DNA from: Angiostrongylus vasorum
Taxonomy: Eukaryota > Nematoda > Chromadorea > Rhabditida > Metastrongylidae
Direction: 5' to 3'
DNA: 64,000 nucleotides
Assembly: GCA_018806985.1 (NCBI GenBank)
Contig: JADANN010000174.1
Coordinates: forward strand, 818,001 to 882,000
This document shows, piece after piece, positions 23,180-33,239 of the stretch (positions are counted from its first letter, which is position 1; each line of letters starts with the position of its first letter). The translations under genes and the position numbers were made by a program. The notes below the pieces were generated by a model that did no database searches, was not told where the DNA came from, and worked only from the letters and a program-made list of their open reading frames with translations.

Positions 23180-26100
23180 CATGTATATATATGTATATAC
23201 ATGTATATAATTGCAAAACTCGAACCCCAACCCATATTGGAGCTCGCGTCCAACCTTTCCGAGGCGAACGTGTTACCCAGTGCACCACTGAGGCTCGTGC
23301 TCTGCCTTTCTCTCAGCCAGTTTTCTACCCAGCTGTGCTATAAGCAATCAATCGTAAGTGTGAATCGAATCTGGTCTGGGTTCCAAGTTTCGCAAATATC
23401 TCAGCATCTTAGTGGACGTATTTCACAGCATGCCCTGCCGAAAAAAATAATAGTAGGCAGTAAATAAAAACTAAATATTATATAGATAATATTCAGTATT
23501 GGTGCCACATGTGCACAACTCCGTTAAGAACTTTAGAAAACTCTAGAAGTGATTGAATTTATATTTGTCCTATACAAGGAATAGCAGAGCCCTACCAATT
23601 TAACTTAGGGCGCGTGTGGCGCAGTGGTTGGAGGCGCCGCTGCGACACATGCGTGGAATCGATCCCCTGCACTCTAGGCTCACCAAGCCTTCCGTCCGTC
23701 TAGGGTCGGCAAATTGATACCAGACTTATCTGGGAGGATAGCAGCACCGGTTCGATACATTGGTAGGCCACCCTCGAGTCATTGTAAAGGCCAGATATGC
23801 ATTTAATCACCAACTATACTTAATGAAGTCGAGTGCAAGGCGCATCCCTCAGGGACTGATCAACGCCGAGAGCTTTATCCTTTATCGTTTTTACCAATTT
23901 AACTCAGTATCTTAACTCAGTGTCGAAACAAGTTTGGTACAATTTTGCCGATGCCGCAGGGATGGGGAGCTTGGATCGTCATGCGATCGAACCATCTCTG
24001 AAGTACAAGGTGGGATGGCAAGGGTCATATATAAGCAGTATGTAAATAAGCGTGGCATTTATCGGTGAGAACGTGGCTGCCACATAGCAGTCCATTGCCA
24101 TCCTTTCTGCAAAGTCGGTCATCTACTCGTCATTATTCTCTATTAATATGCATTAACGAAAAGCAACATTTTTTTCCTAACATCGAAACCTCCGACAGGC
24201 GGCGTAACAGTTCAAAGCAAAATCTTGGACTAGTTGTCCCGAAATCGAGTTGTAGATAGGGTGACAACGTTTTTTTTCTTCTACTCACCCGCAGCACATC
24301 CTTCCAGTTACTTCCAAGAATTTCAATTTTTTCCCGAGTTTGTTTTGCTAAGCATGGTGAAACCATGTTCCATAAAACTTGCAGAAATGGCGGCACATTT
24401 ATCAAGAACACCTTGCGAAGCACGTCAGGAAACATCTCCTGAAAATGCAGATATGATTTGAAAGAAAAACCGATGGGCCTTGAAACACCTCTGTCTTATT
24501 ACTTTGGCTCCCCAAAACCTTGACTAAGGTCTGAACAGCCAAACAACATTGTTCAAAAAATCTCGCACTGTTTTTTTGAGCTTGTAACAAATCTTCCTTT
24601 AACGAAGGCTCATTTGTACAACAATAAACTGCTGACACGCTTTGAATTAAATTTTCAACGGGATAAGCACTAATTACCGTATGCATAGACGTTGCCCTGA
24701 TCGCTCGTACCTGTTCCGATTAAGCGTTCCATCCTACCAAGGTCGGCAGAAAATTCGTTTGTGAAGGACAGAGCTTATCCATCAACTTCTACATATGTAA
24801 AACCATGCAAGTTATCTACAGGCAGATCCGTATTCGTCCCTCTAGCTTAAAGAAACAACATTTGGCGGTTCATTTCCACAGAAACTGGGCTGACATCAAC
24901 GCCGTAGTGTACATCTCTAGTGAATGGCGCAATACGCACTTAAAAGCATCCCATGTACAATTACACAAAGTTAAAATGTGAAAAATTATTACTAGTGATT
25001 TGTTCCAGCAACATGCCGATGGTATGGGCATGTATGGATTCCATATGCGATAGCAGAAATGTTTTGAGTTCACCCAGCAAATATTGAAGAGCTCAAACCT
25101 CGGCGTTCGCTTTTGTGGACATAATTTTTCTTCCAAAAAATTCATCTACTTGTTACACAGAAACAATGAAGCTCATGGGGCCGATAAAAACCTCCTTTAT
25201 TGTGAGTGATGTTTCAGCTGTATTGTTCGCCATAATCTGGGTTATAATATTTCAACTCGAGTGTTCTACGAGGGTGAACTTGCCCGTGATGAACACAGTC
25301 GAAGACACAAATTAAGCACAAGGAGGCATGTGAAATACGGACACGAAGCATCCATGTGAATTCTAGAAAACGCTTATGCTTTCTGAACATCATTCACACA
25401 CTAGATGACTTTAATAGTTGTTAATTGGATCTTCCGTCGAATTTGAGTCACTCAAGAAGTCGCCAACAAAGCAGGCATTTGTCCCTCTCATGTGGCAATG
25501 TTATCCAGTGTATTTTTTTCTCTCAAGCATCTCAAAGATCACAATATTTCTTCCAGTTTATGATTAAAGAAATCTGACCACTTGTTCTGTTGTACTATTT
25601 ACAGTCCGTCAGACACTGTAGTGCTAAAAGATCTTGTTCTCACACTGTCGTTAAGACCCGTTACGTAGCCCTTTCACCTAGATTTTTGCTACGTTGACGT
25701 AAACGCCTCTGGTAATCGTTTCCTCGCGTATGTAGAAAAGGTTGGAACTCCTTATTTCTTCTCTTATTTACGTGATACGGGATTCTCATAGAATTACACA
25801 CTGGATACCGTTTTCGATGAAGCATAGTAATCATCCATCATTCATCATCTTTCATCCTGTTTATATACGCAGGTGCACAGAAAGAATCAAAATTTTGAGG
25901 ACGGAACCTGTAATTCTTTCTAGTCTCTCTATATAGCATTGATATTCTCTAGAAGCCGTCCATTCCACACAAGCAGCTCTGAAGCTAGTTCGCTCATCAT
26001 GATGACTTACAGACGCAGACACACAAAACTATACGTGAAACAGTGAGACATCTGAAGCGAATTCGTTTCTCAAAACGTCGCTTTTTGGCTCAACAGAAAA

Positions 26101-29100
26101 CCAATATTAAAGTAAGCACCGTAGAAATCGGCGAGTATTCGTTCTTCTTGGCTAATGATTGGTCTTATTAAGGCGATGTATTAGCAAAGTTAGGACGCGT
26201 GTGGCGCAAGTGCTTGGAGGCTCCCTGGAACACATACGTGGAATCGATCCTAGCGCCCATGGCCCACCAAGCCTTCCATCCCTCCGGGCTCGGCAACTTG
26301 GTACCAGACCTGTCTGAGAGGATAGCAGCAGTGGCTCGATACATCGGCAGGCCACAGCGAGTCATTGTAAAGGCCATATATGCACTCAATCACCTCCAAA
26401 CGATGCTTGTTGAAGTCGAATGCACAGCGCATCCCTCAGGGATGGATCAACGCCGAGAGATTTATCCTTTTAGCCTTCCAGGTTCTGAAGAAGGCGAAAC
26501 GCCAGCTACCGTTGCGTTGCATGTGTTCTATGTGTATGGAAGTAAACGTGTTCTGAATAAAAACCTCGCGTTTGCTGAAAAAGAAAACGACACATTTATA
26601 ATCCAATGCCGAGGTTAATAGAAAGTCGACCTTGAGAACTTTATTCTTTTCTTTTTTATTTATTAGCAAAATGAAGATGGTAAAACTACCCCGCATTCAC
26701 CCTTATAATATAGCACTTCACTCCGTGCAAACTCTCGCGAGCTGAAGTCTATCCTTCCTTTTTCCTTCTTTATGTCAATGGCAACCTTTTACAGGAATGA
26801 GATTCTGGTTGCGAAATTATTGTATGGCTTATGAGATATCTTTGTATACTCAGGAAGGACACTCAAACTGTCCAAGCTCCTATTATCCCTTCTTTCTCAA
26901 CTCTAATCCAAGGTCTTCTCCAAGTTAATGAAAGTTTCATTTACTTTCAAAAGACATGATCTCATGTACTATCGTGATACAGTCAGGTTCAACACGTGCT
27001 TAGATCGTTCAGCATGCAGAGGTTGTTATTAAGCTTTTATGCGGCTGACGTTTCCCACGCCTTCGTCTCCCTCAGAGCCGATGATCCGAGTTGGTGCCGA
27101 CAGTTCTTTGTACTCTCGATGTGATATTTTCGTCGTGGCATCGAATCGGATCTTCTTCAGTGGCACGCCGCTCAAATGAAGGGAATCTCATTCGGCAATG
27201 CTCTTTTATGCAGGGCGGTTGTTGTTGATACGACTATCAGGTGATAATAACTTGTTTTTTCCAGGACAATATATTCTCAAGTAGTCTACATTATTATCAG
27301 CTAGCGCAGAGCGTAAAAATACAATCAGGTTCGTTATTGTCCATATAGACATATCGTGCCGAATCCTTTTAGAAACCCCACTTGCTAGCTGAACGTCGTT
27401 TATCAAAAATTCTGCCAACAGCGTTGAGATTCGAGTGAGGACTCTACAGACGAAGACAAAAGTTGAGAAATTGGTATAATAACGGGAATAATCCCTCTCA
27501 GGTAAAAGACAGGCTAAACGAAAGACCCGCATAGTGTGGTGATGAATGCGTTAGCAACCGGAAAGGGTGAATACGTGTTCGATCCTCACAGCAGACACAT
27601 GCGACCCAGAGTTCTGCTAACACCACAACACCATCATGATTGTATTGCTCTTAACACTTATTAAGTGTATTAAAGACACAAAATGTGGCCAAATCTAAGC
27701 AGATGATGACCCCACTTGCAACTGGGCTAAAATGGTGTTGATGACCTTCATCGCTTGCACGTCGAATCGTGATAAACTCGCACCATCTAGATCAATAATG
27801 GCCGTCGTCCCGAACTTCTTGCCATGTTTCTTTTTCCAGATCCCTTAAAAATCGTAATGTGGTGGAGCTACTTATTATGAGTGATTATCATATCTTATGG
27901 TCTTTCAATAATAAATGAAATAGGTTTTACAACACACTCCTCCACACTCTCCATCGAGCTATACCGAAGCAGTTTTTCCATATTTTTGCTTGTTTTTATG
28001 TTCATTTCAGCAGTATGAAACCTATTTGATCGAGCATCCCTCGGTAAAAAAAAGTTCTTCCTTCTAATTAATTACTCTTAATATGTTTTGATTAGAGGCG
28101 CGTGTGGCGTAGTGGTCGGAAGCGCCCTGCAACACACATGTGGGATCGGTCCCCCGCGCTCAAGGCCCACCAAGCTTTCCATCCCTCGCGGTTGGCGAAA
28201 TTGGTGCCAGACCTGTCCGGGAGGATAACAGTTCTGGCTCGATACATCGGTAGGCCATCGCGAGTCATTATAAAAATCCAAATATGCATTCAATCACCTC
28301 CGCACGATGCTTGGTGAAGTCGAATGTATGGCACATCACTCAGGGATTGATCAACGCCGAGAGCTTTTTAGAGCTTTATGTTTTGATTAAAAAGATGACG
28401 ATTATAGCAAAAAAATGGAAGCCTTGACTAAAAGGATTTTGTATACATGAGCTCAAGTCTTTCTTCGGTACTAAAGATGAGGTTTGCGACCTTAATTGCG
28501 TGCCGTCGCCCAACTGCCTAAGAACTTTTTCATCAGTTTTGTTTAGCTATGACTACTGTAACTATCATCTCAGCTTCATAGAATCGCTAACCGCGCCCAA
28601 AACACTACGCCGAGCATTTCTCGCTTTCATTTTGGCACTTCATGAAGCGAGAACTAGTATTGCTACCTAATGATCTGCATGACCCCTTCGCTCTCGACGA
28701 TTCGCATGCGGTAGAGGTCGGAATTCCTGGCGCCGTTGAGAATTCCAGTGGCGTCAAGGCGGCCTACCATCTGTATAGAAACCACATTCCCTTGCTTGTC
28801 GAAGCCAAGCAGAGATCCTGAAAAAGGAAGTGGTAGGAAAAGGCTTCGTCTTTCAGTCCTTTCATCTAGCGAATGAATAAAGTCTACTTTAATCGCTGTC
28901 AACTAAGCACGGTCCCTTTGAAGATTCTACTACTTTTTTACTGTAAATTTGTTTCGTGTAATTTTACTATTCCATAACAACCGTTCGCCATCAAAGAGGT
29001 GTTTTTAAAGATTTCCAATACTGACTTTCACCTAACGTCGCTATGGATAACCAATGTTTTGGTCTACTGATAAGCTTTCACTATTACGAAGACCCACAAT

Positions 29101-31465
29101 AAAAGGTGCGTAGCAACCGGGTGTAAGCAGAAATTGTTATACTTCAAGGGCGTATGACAAGTTAAGCAAACAAATTATCGTAAGTCGAGCAAACCGATCC
29201 CCAAATAAATAAACAACGACATTTATCTACGCAACTTATTGAGCAAAAGATTCTTGTCAAAACGAAATAATCAACGGTCTAGTTTCCTCTGAGAATATTC
29301 TACTAAGTTCATTACATACCTGGCAAGTACTGAAAGACTTTGCCGCATTCGTCACACTTGGCCGTTATTTTTTCGAGAGTTGAAAGGTCTTCCTTGTGCA
29401 GTCCCAGTGCATGGATAGCTCGTAAGGAAAACTTAATCTTCGTCACGACCAGATCTATAGAAGGAGAAATCGTCATCGTTGCGCTCACACAACATCGCCT
29501 TTTGTTTTCGTATTCAAAATCTAGCAAGTAAGCTTCTTGTTGTCCAGTGCATAGAGATGTCAAAGCACTTTGATCGTACTTCTCATTAACTCAATTCAAT
29601 TCAGCGATGTCAAAATGAGCACAATTCCAAATACGCAGTGCTTAAGGAGAAGCTATATTCAAACAGATGAGTTTGCCACGAGCTGAACTCTTCTCAATAT
29701 AACGATTTTTTTCCCATTTAGTACTTCTCGTGACGTGTGTAGCGCAGTGGAAGGAGGTGCCCTGCATCATATATGTTTGTTTATTCTACCCTACGCGCTG
29801 TTCAAACCAAACCCTCCAGCTCTCTGTGGCACATATAGCATAATGGAGTTCCTGCATCAAATTCGGAATGAGTAGATGTGGATGTCTCAGCATACAAAAT
29901 GAAACCGTTTACGAAATGGCCCATGTGTACAACTGCATGGAGCCGTGGAGTCTCAGAAATTCTTTCATTCTGTTCAATATCCTGCATTTATCTCGCCCAT
30001 CCATCCATGAAGCTGTTCGAATTTGCGTGTACGTTCGACTGCATGTGGATTTTTTTGTTCTCATGAAAGCAGTTTTAGCACTACTTAGCGTGATTCTCTC
30101 GACAATCTAGCCCTGATATAATCTAGAAGGTGTTCCACAACTAAAGCTCTTCCTGCTGTTCACAACTGACCGTCTCCGCCTTTTTCTAGAACGGTGGAAA
30201 CTCTTCTCAGGTACGTTTCCTAGCAAACAACCACCCTAGAGGGATAGGAGCGTAAGTACGCTCATGAGTTGGGTGGGCGACCATGTGTTTATTTCTGAGA
30301 ACTTCAAAACACTGCCCCTATACGGGTGACAATAAAACTAAAGGATAAAGTTTCCGCAGTTGATCAATCCATGAAGGATGCTCCATGCATTCGACTTCAT
30401 CAGGCATCCTTGAAGGTGAATGAATGCATCCCTGTACTTTGCAATGACTCGCGGTAGTCTACCGATGTATCGAGCCAGTGCTGCCATCCTCCCAGACAAG
30501 TCTGGTAAAAATTTGCCGACGCGGGAGCGATGGAAGGCTTGGCCATGGGCACGGAGTTCGATCCCATGTGTGTGTCGAATGGCGTCTCCGACCGCCGTGC
30601 CACAAACTCCCCTACACGGGTGATATACAAAAAAATTGTGGGAAATTCCAATATGGCCGCAAAAATCTTTTTAAGACGTGTATCTGAAATTTGGTGACCA
30701 CATTCTATGTGGATGACGCAGGAAAAATAATGAACGAAGGAGCATTCCTCTTTTGGCAAGGCGAAGTTCTACTATTTATTACAGTTATAAATGCATCCAA
30801 AGCTTGTTTTGCAGCTGTACAAGCAATTCATGAATGGAGTCAAGCCCTTCTGACCGATACCGATGTAAAACCGTTGTGAGTTTCTTTTTGTGCCCCCCAG
30901 GCCAGCCTTCCGACGACTTTACCAATGCTGGCGTTCATCCATCAAATTTGTTTTCTGCTTAGGTGTCCAATCGAATGGGAAAACGGATGTTCGATAAAGC
31001 GCTAGTCAAGTGTCGACTGAAGGAATAAAACCAAGTAAGAAGTGAACGAATTACACGGAGGCTCATATTTTATTATAAGAAACATCAAATTATTCGCAAA
31101 GAAGGTCAAACAGTGGAAGGACTTTAAAGCTGAAAAGGAGCATAATGATTTTCTGACATATGAGTGGGATCAAATAGCTATAGACATTTATACATTTTTT
31201 GAAGGCGATTCATAAGTGTACGTCATTGAAGAACAGGCATCGAATTCGACGCATAGAAATAACTTCCAGTTTTTTCTCATAGTCTAACACAGTCCTCCGG
31301 CTGTTTATAGTCAAACTCACCCACTTTGCGATCCCATCCGACTAGCCATCGTAGAAGCGATAAGTCATCGGAATACGACGGCACCAGCTGCAGCTCGTTG
31401 CGGATCCTCGATCGCAACTCGTCGATGAGCTGTCGGTCGGCGGCCGATATCTGGACCTCGCTCAT
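18488..31465 (-). CDS. CRAL-TRIO/GOLD domain (SEC14-like) lipid-transfer protein, complete
   Basis: Predicted cytosolic phosphatidylinositol/lipophilic-ligand transfer protein, similar in layout to vertebrate SEC14L proteins: CRAL-TRIO_N (about residues 5-60), CRAL-TRIO lipid pocket (about 75-250), C-terminal GOLD beta-sandwich (about 275-383). Exons (minus): 31465-31321, 29454-29320, 28817-28667, 27842-27716, 24438-24289, 22961-22855, 22751-22660, 21958-21894, 21409-21332, 18589-18488. They total 1152 nt, about 383 residues plus stop. Landmarks are DDLSLLRWLVGWDRKV, GTTAIIDLDGAS, FPDVLRKVFLINVPPFLQVL, ENWGG, AWWWRLQSNDVGFA and KFRLQTDFVPEDGE. One oddity: the exon 3/exon 4 joint is out by one base with the canonical acceptor. 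Introns carry SINEs, PLE ends and an RTE piece. Exact orthologue unassigned. Confidence 0.92.
19610..20039 (+). repeat. Repeat family D, copy 1
   Basis: About 420 bp in the last intron of the CRAL-TRIO gene, antisense to it. It is similar over its whole length, but inverted, to 61046-61446 (CCTCCCAA..., GGAAGCCTAGCTAAGAGTAA, GGTGGTGAAGACTTGGGACA). The right end passes into an AAGTATAAGTAAGTAAG tail, as expected for the 3' end of a retroposon. Not tRNA-like by eye. A third, partial start (CCCTCCCAACGGGGTACTGC) lies at 20172-20235. Confidence 0.75.
20235..20570 (+). repeat. SINE family 2 copy
   Basis: The head, AAGGATAGTGCAGTGATTAT, looks like a tRNA A box, followed by GGTAGTTCGACCTCC as B box. 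The body (ACCAGCATTCTACGACATTC) and 3' block (GCAGACGATGGATGCCAAGA) match the 34.8-kb copy. Confidence 0.75.
20985..21130 (+). repeat. Diverged copy of the 51.8-kb hairpin arm (PLE-associated)
   Basis: TTCATGTGGACTTTTACACA then GTTTGTCTCGATGTGGAGTA and CTCAGTGGAGGACTCATAGA align with the right arm of the inverted repeat at 51816-51890. Only one arm is present here. It lies in the last intron of the CRAL-TRIO gene. Confidence 0.6.
21332..21409 (-). CDS. CRAL-TRIO/GOLD gene exon 9
   Basis: Acceptor CAATTTCAG|GTTGCA; donor GGGGAG|GTGAGC. Encodes VAEHDDDFVVLPKFRLQTDF and VPEDGE, a GOLD-domain strand. Exactly 26 codons, phase 0 on both sides. Confidence 0.93.
21894..21958 (-). CDS. CRAL-TRIO/GOLD gene exon 8
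   Basis: A 65-bp exon. Acceptor CCCTTTTCAG|GTCATC; donor TTCGCC|GTATGC. Encodes HQMGRKIAWWWRLQSNDVGF and Ala. The G-K-WWW-N-D-GF signature is typical of SEC14L GOLD domains. Open frames on the other strand and in other phases here are shadows. Confidence 0.93.
22660..22751 (-). CDS. CRAL-TRIO/GOLD gene exon 7
   Basis: Acceptor CTTTATTAAG|GTACGA; donor GTTGACG|GTTTGT. Encodes YDRAKDLPAERLQKLVIPAR and STNFIPVVVD, linking the lipid domain to the first GOLD strand. The split Lys and Gly codons join exons 6 and 8 exactly. Confidence 0.9.
22855..22961 (-). CDS. CRAL-TRIO/GOLD gene exon 6
   Basis: Acceptor AGTTTTTCAG|GAAGCG; donor CTAAA|GTGAAG. Encodes EAIGEEVLYENWGGIRKADT and PFGHVRMGGKVPDEL. The (Y/F)E-WGG motif marks the end of the CRAL-TRIO fold in SEC14-like proteins, where LP-YGG/E-WGG is usual. 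Confidence 0.93.
23147..23215 (+). repeat. TA/ATACATG microsatellite
   Basis: A run of TA dinucleotides passing into TATACATG/TATATATG repeats, in the intron between CRAL-TRIO exons 5 and 6. Adjacent to a family 3 repeat. Confidence 0.9.
23216..23468. repeat. Family 3 tRNA-like fold-back repeat
   Basis: Left arm has TGCAAAACTCGAACCCCAAC and TGTTACCCAGTGCACCACTG, which on the minus strand form a tRNA-like head (CAGTGGTGCACTGGGTAACA then GGGTTCGAGTTTTGC). The right arm TTTCGCAAATATCTCAGCAT is the reverse of the usual family start. Shared with copies at 41.1, 53.7 and 62.3 kb. Confidence 0.6.
23606..23891 (+). repeat. SINE family 1 copy with target-site duplication
   Basis: Full-length plus-strand copy, head GGGCGCGTGTGGCGCAGTGG and tail TTTATCCTTTATCG. 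Flanked by a 13-bp exact direct repeat, TACCAATTTAACT, at 23593-23605 and 23892-23904. In the CRAL-TRIO intron between exons 5 and 6. Confidence 0.95.
23920..24005 (-). repeat. SINE family 1 fragment
   Basis: CAAGTTTGGTACAATTTTGC, GCAGGGATGGGGAGCTTGG and GCGATCGAACC form the reversed centre and B-box region of the SINE. No head or tail is retained. Confidence 0.5.
24289..24438 (-). CDS. CRAL-TRIO/GOLD gene exon 5 (lipid-binding core)
   Basis: Acceptor TGCATTTTCAG|GAGATG; donor CTGCGG|GTGAGT. Encodes EMFPDVLRKVFLINVPPFLQ, VLWNMVSPCLAKQTREKIEI and LGSNWKDVLR. This is the YPE-L..-IINAP-F---W--IKPFL...TR-KI motif of the SEC14 lipid pocket. Exactly 50 codons. Confidence 0.96.
24450..26190. other. 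Intronic sequence with no recognisable feature
   Basis: About 1.7 kb of the CRAL-TRIO intron 4. Short chance frames only; no repeat family recognised. Confidence 0.5.
26194..26475 (+). repeat. SINE family 1 copy abutting a PLE end
   Basis: Full-length by landmarks: head GGACGCGTGTGGCGCAAGTG, tail GAGAGATTTATCCTTTTAG. No clear target-site duplication. Its 3' end lies about 10 bases from a Penelope-like terminal block. Confidence 0.88.
26482..26636 (+). repeat. Penelope-like terminal block with hammerhead-like core
   Basis: 26485-26503 reads CTGAAGA-AGGC-GAAA-CGCC, resembling a hammerhead ribozyme core (CUGANGA...GAAA). About 110 bases on, AATGCCGAGGTTAATAGAAA GTCG recurs at the 51.6-kb block. 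No PLE protein is next to it, so it is a solitary end. Confidence 0.45.
26790..27540 (-). mobile_element. RTE-like LINE fragment with embedded PLE end
   Basis: 26800-26990 matches the GGTTGCGAAATTATTGTATG block of the LINE copies near 11.7 and 18.0 kb. 27206-27532 (minus) has RVLTRISTLLAEFLINDVQ and similar RT-finger-like sequence. Between them, 27041-27085 contains a Penelope-like end (minus: CTGAGGG...GGAAACGTCAGCC). All frames are broken. Confidence 0.5.
27716..27842 (-). CDS. CRAL-TRIO/GOLD gene exon 4, start uncertain by one base
   Basis: Encodes IWKKKHGKKFGTTAIIDLDG, ASLSRFDVQAMKVINTILAQ and LQ; donor TTGCAA|GTGGGG is in phase 0 with exon 5. GTT-I-D-DG-S is a standard SEC14 strand. The only upstream AG, TTTTTAAG at about 27851-27844, puts the first exon base at 27843, which is one base too many for the phase-2 end of exon 3. 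In-frame coding begins at 27842. Upstream in this frame is a TAA, so the exon cannot extend. Confidence 0.82.
28095..28376 (+). repeat. SINE family 1 copy with target-site duplication
   Basis: Full-length plus copy; head GAGGCGCGTGTGGCGTAGTGG-type, tail GAGAGCTTTTTAGAGC. A 13-bp exact direct repeat, TATGTTTTGATTA, lies at 28082-28094 and 28377-28389. In the CRAL-TRIO intron between exons 3 and 4. Confidence 0.94.
28667..28817 (-). CDS. CRAL-TRIO/GOLD gene exon 3
   Basis: Acceptor CCTTTTTCAG|GATCTC; donor ATTAG|GTAGCA. Encodes SLLGFDKQGNVVSIQMVGRL, DATGILNGARNSDLYRMRIV and ESEGVMQII. The G-D--G-PV-----G--D start of the CRAL-TRIO domain is clear. Ends in phase 2. Confidence 0.93.
29320..29454 (-). 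CDS. CRAL-TRIO/GOLD gene exon 2
   Basis: Acceptor CTCCTTCTATAG|ATCTGG; donor TGCCAG|GTATGT. Encodes LVVTKIKFSLRAIHALGLHK, EDLSTLEKITAKCDECGKVF and QYLP. Forms the helical CRAL-TRIO_N to domain linker; YLPG-LLGFDK is completed by exon 3. Confidence 0.93.
29734..29775 (+). repeat. SINE family 1 head fragment
   Basis: ACGTGTGTAGCGCAGTGGAA followed by GGAGGTGCCCTGCAT; only the A-box end is left. In the CRAL-TRIO intron between exons 1 and 2. Confidence 0.55.
30330..30608 (-). repeat. SINE family 1 copy with target-site duplication
   Basis: Minus-strand copy in CRAL-TRIO intron 1. Direct repeats at 30315-30329 and 30609-30623 (CCCCTATACGGGTGA and CCCCTACACGGGTGA) agree at 14 of 15 positions. Confidence 0.92.
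31321..31465 (-). CDS. CRAL-TRIO/GOLD gene exon 1 with start codon
   Basis: ATG at 31465-31463; donor AAAGTGG|GTGAGT. Encodes MSEVQISAADRQLIDELRSR, IRNELQLVPSYSDDLSLLRW and LVGWDRKV, the CRAL-TRIO_N motif (DD--LLR-L---D-KV). The start is preferred over two upstream in-frame ATGs (31474 and 31501) because a TTCAG acceptor sits directly before it. Confidence 0.9.
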
Positions 31466-31474
31466 CTGAATCAT
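31466..31474 (-). promoter_or_regulatory. Probable spliced-leader or intron acceptor abutting the start codon
   Basis: Minus strand reads TTTCCGATGATTCAG|ATGAGC. A 3' splice site touching the ATG is common in nematode trans-spliced genes. If used, the 5' UTR is essentially the spliced leader. The pyrimidine tract is only moderate. Confidence 0.45.
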
Positions 31475-32104
31475 CGGAAAGAATGCATGATTGAAGTTCA
31501 TGGCATGCAGCCAATACGGAGATTTACATATGATTACTAGGAAACCAAGAAGTCAATTTAACCAAGAGAGGCTATCGCTTATGCTAATGAGACGTGCTAG
31601 TCGTAAATGCACTTCTGATTCTATCGGAAAAAAGCAAAACAGAGAAGAAGCGTTTCGACATCTTGGTTTCTAGAAAAAGGTCCGTTTATAGACTTGGAGG
31701 TAATTATTGAGCACTCTTATTCACTTGGAGAGTTGTCAAAATCGTTTTTCTTCTTCGAAAGCCAATTTTTATTAGCTTCAAAAAATACTGCTGAAGTAGG
31801 GATGACCATCATTCTAAACATAAGCGTTGCGTAAATGACAGGAGTACTAGCGATATTCGCTTCAACGAAAAAAACATTCGCTCATAAAGTTCTTCACAGT
31901 GTTGTCGGAAAAGCCATCGACATCACAAGCAAATGACGGTATGCCTTGATATCAATGCATACCATGACTGTTTCTGATTTCTTTTTCCGCAGAGTTTTTG
32001 CTGCTATGCTTTTCATAGTATTCATCGATTAATAGCTTATGCAACCAGACATAATCAGGGAAAAGATACTTCTTAAGCCTAATAATTTACAAAAAAAAAG
32101 AGAA

Positions 32105-32350
32105 GAGTTTAACGGGCGAATTTGCATTGCACAGCGCGCGGCGAAAGACTAAGCGCAGTCCGCAGCGGCCGACGCCACATGGACGTAGTTGCGTACGTGC
32201 GAAATATCGGTGGCGCGGATTCGCTTCGTGCCGAGCTGGGGATTGGCCACTCATTCTATGGACTCGTCGCCAACATCGTGCACACATAGGAGAGTGGGAA
32301 GGCGAGAAAGCAGAAGGCGTCCCACACGTCGATTCAGCGACCAGAAACCA
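32105..32350. other. GC-rich, CpG-rich island upstream of the CRAL-TRIO gene
   Basis: A stretch rich in GCGC, GCGG, CGAC and TCGC within AT-rich surroundings, 0.6-0.9 kb upstream of exon 1. Frames are open on both strands (plus 32127-32456 and minus 32452-32087) but neither resembles a known family. It may be a promoter-proximal region, an uncaptured exon or an unrelated insertion. Confidence 0.5.
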
Positions 32351-32394
32351 AGCTTGCACATCAAATGAATGGCTAACGAAATGCCTACTAATGA

Positions 32395-32580
32395 TGGCGA
32401 GAGTGTCAGCTGTAACTAATGATAATAAGAATAAAAAAATAGTACTGACCATATAATAATAGTGCCAGTAATGCTAATAGTAATAACAATAGTAATAATA
32501 GCAACAGTAATAATAAAAGCAACAATAATAATAATGACAATAATAGTGTCAATCAAAGAAAAGTAATAGCTAGTAATACA
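32395..32580 (+). repeat. Imperfect AAT/ATA trinucleotide tract
   Basis: Long degenerate run of AATAAT, AATAGT, AACAAT and AGTAAT units. The reverse-complement type of tract lies at 52.1-52.24 and 52.45-52.5 kb. Confidence 0.8.
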
Positions 32581-33239
32581 CAACTGAAATAATGTGTCGA
32601 GACATGAATTTGCAATTAGGGAGCTATTCAGTAGCTATTCTAGTGACAAGACATCCTACCCAGAGTCACCCTTTCCCACACGACAACTCCTAGAGCCACT
32701 GCATGCGATCAATATGTACAGATTGCAGTGGGTGTATGTTGCGCTTCTTCTCTTCCCAGAAAAGCTACATTTACCCCTTGAAAATATGTTATTTATAACA
32801 GAATAGCTAGACAAATATGTTCTAAATTATGAAAGAAAACGACAATATCTTTGATGTTTATTGATTATTTTGCGAAAATGTTTTGAGAGAATCTTTTCCA
32901 CTGTGCCAGAAATTTGTACCATTGTCGCTTTAACGGAAATACTTCGGGGTATTTCACCATACAGAAGTCAAATGTCATTTGTGATGAGGCTGTCATGATC
33001 ATGGGGGGTTTTGAAAGAGCAGTAGTAGTGAGAGGCAAGGCAAGTGGACGAAGTCCCTCTCACTTCACTTCATCAGCGTTGCCCACAAATCCTATAATAC
33101 CATTGCAAACACCGTATTTGCATATGATGTACTCTTGCATGAAATTCCCCTAGAAAACATATTTTTTTCTACCGACTTCATTCGACCTCGACATTGATAA
33201 CCATCATCTTGATCATTGATAAGCTTAAACGATTTTGTG

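Noticed and set aside
24402..24686. Minus-strand extension of CRAL-TRIO exon 5 upstream of 24438
   Set aside because: A strong TTTTCAG acceptor at 24441-24439 and the phase-0 match with exon 4 place the exon start at 24438; the upstream residues are intronic.
26199..26618. Longest right-hand open frame (139 codons) as a gene
   Set aside because: It runs through a SINE into a Penelope-like end block; no splice structure or protein family.
32127..32456. Arg-rich plus-strand frame as a gene
   Set aside because: Open frames exist on both strands because of GC richness; no motif or splice partner supports either.
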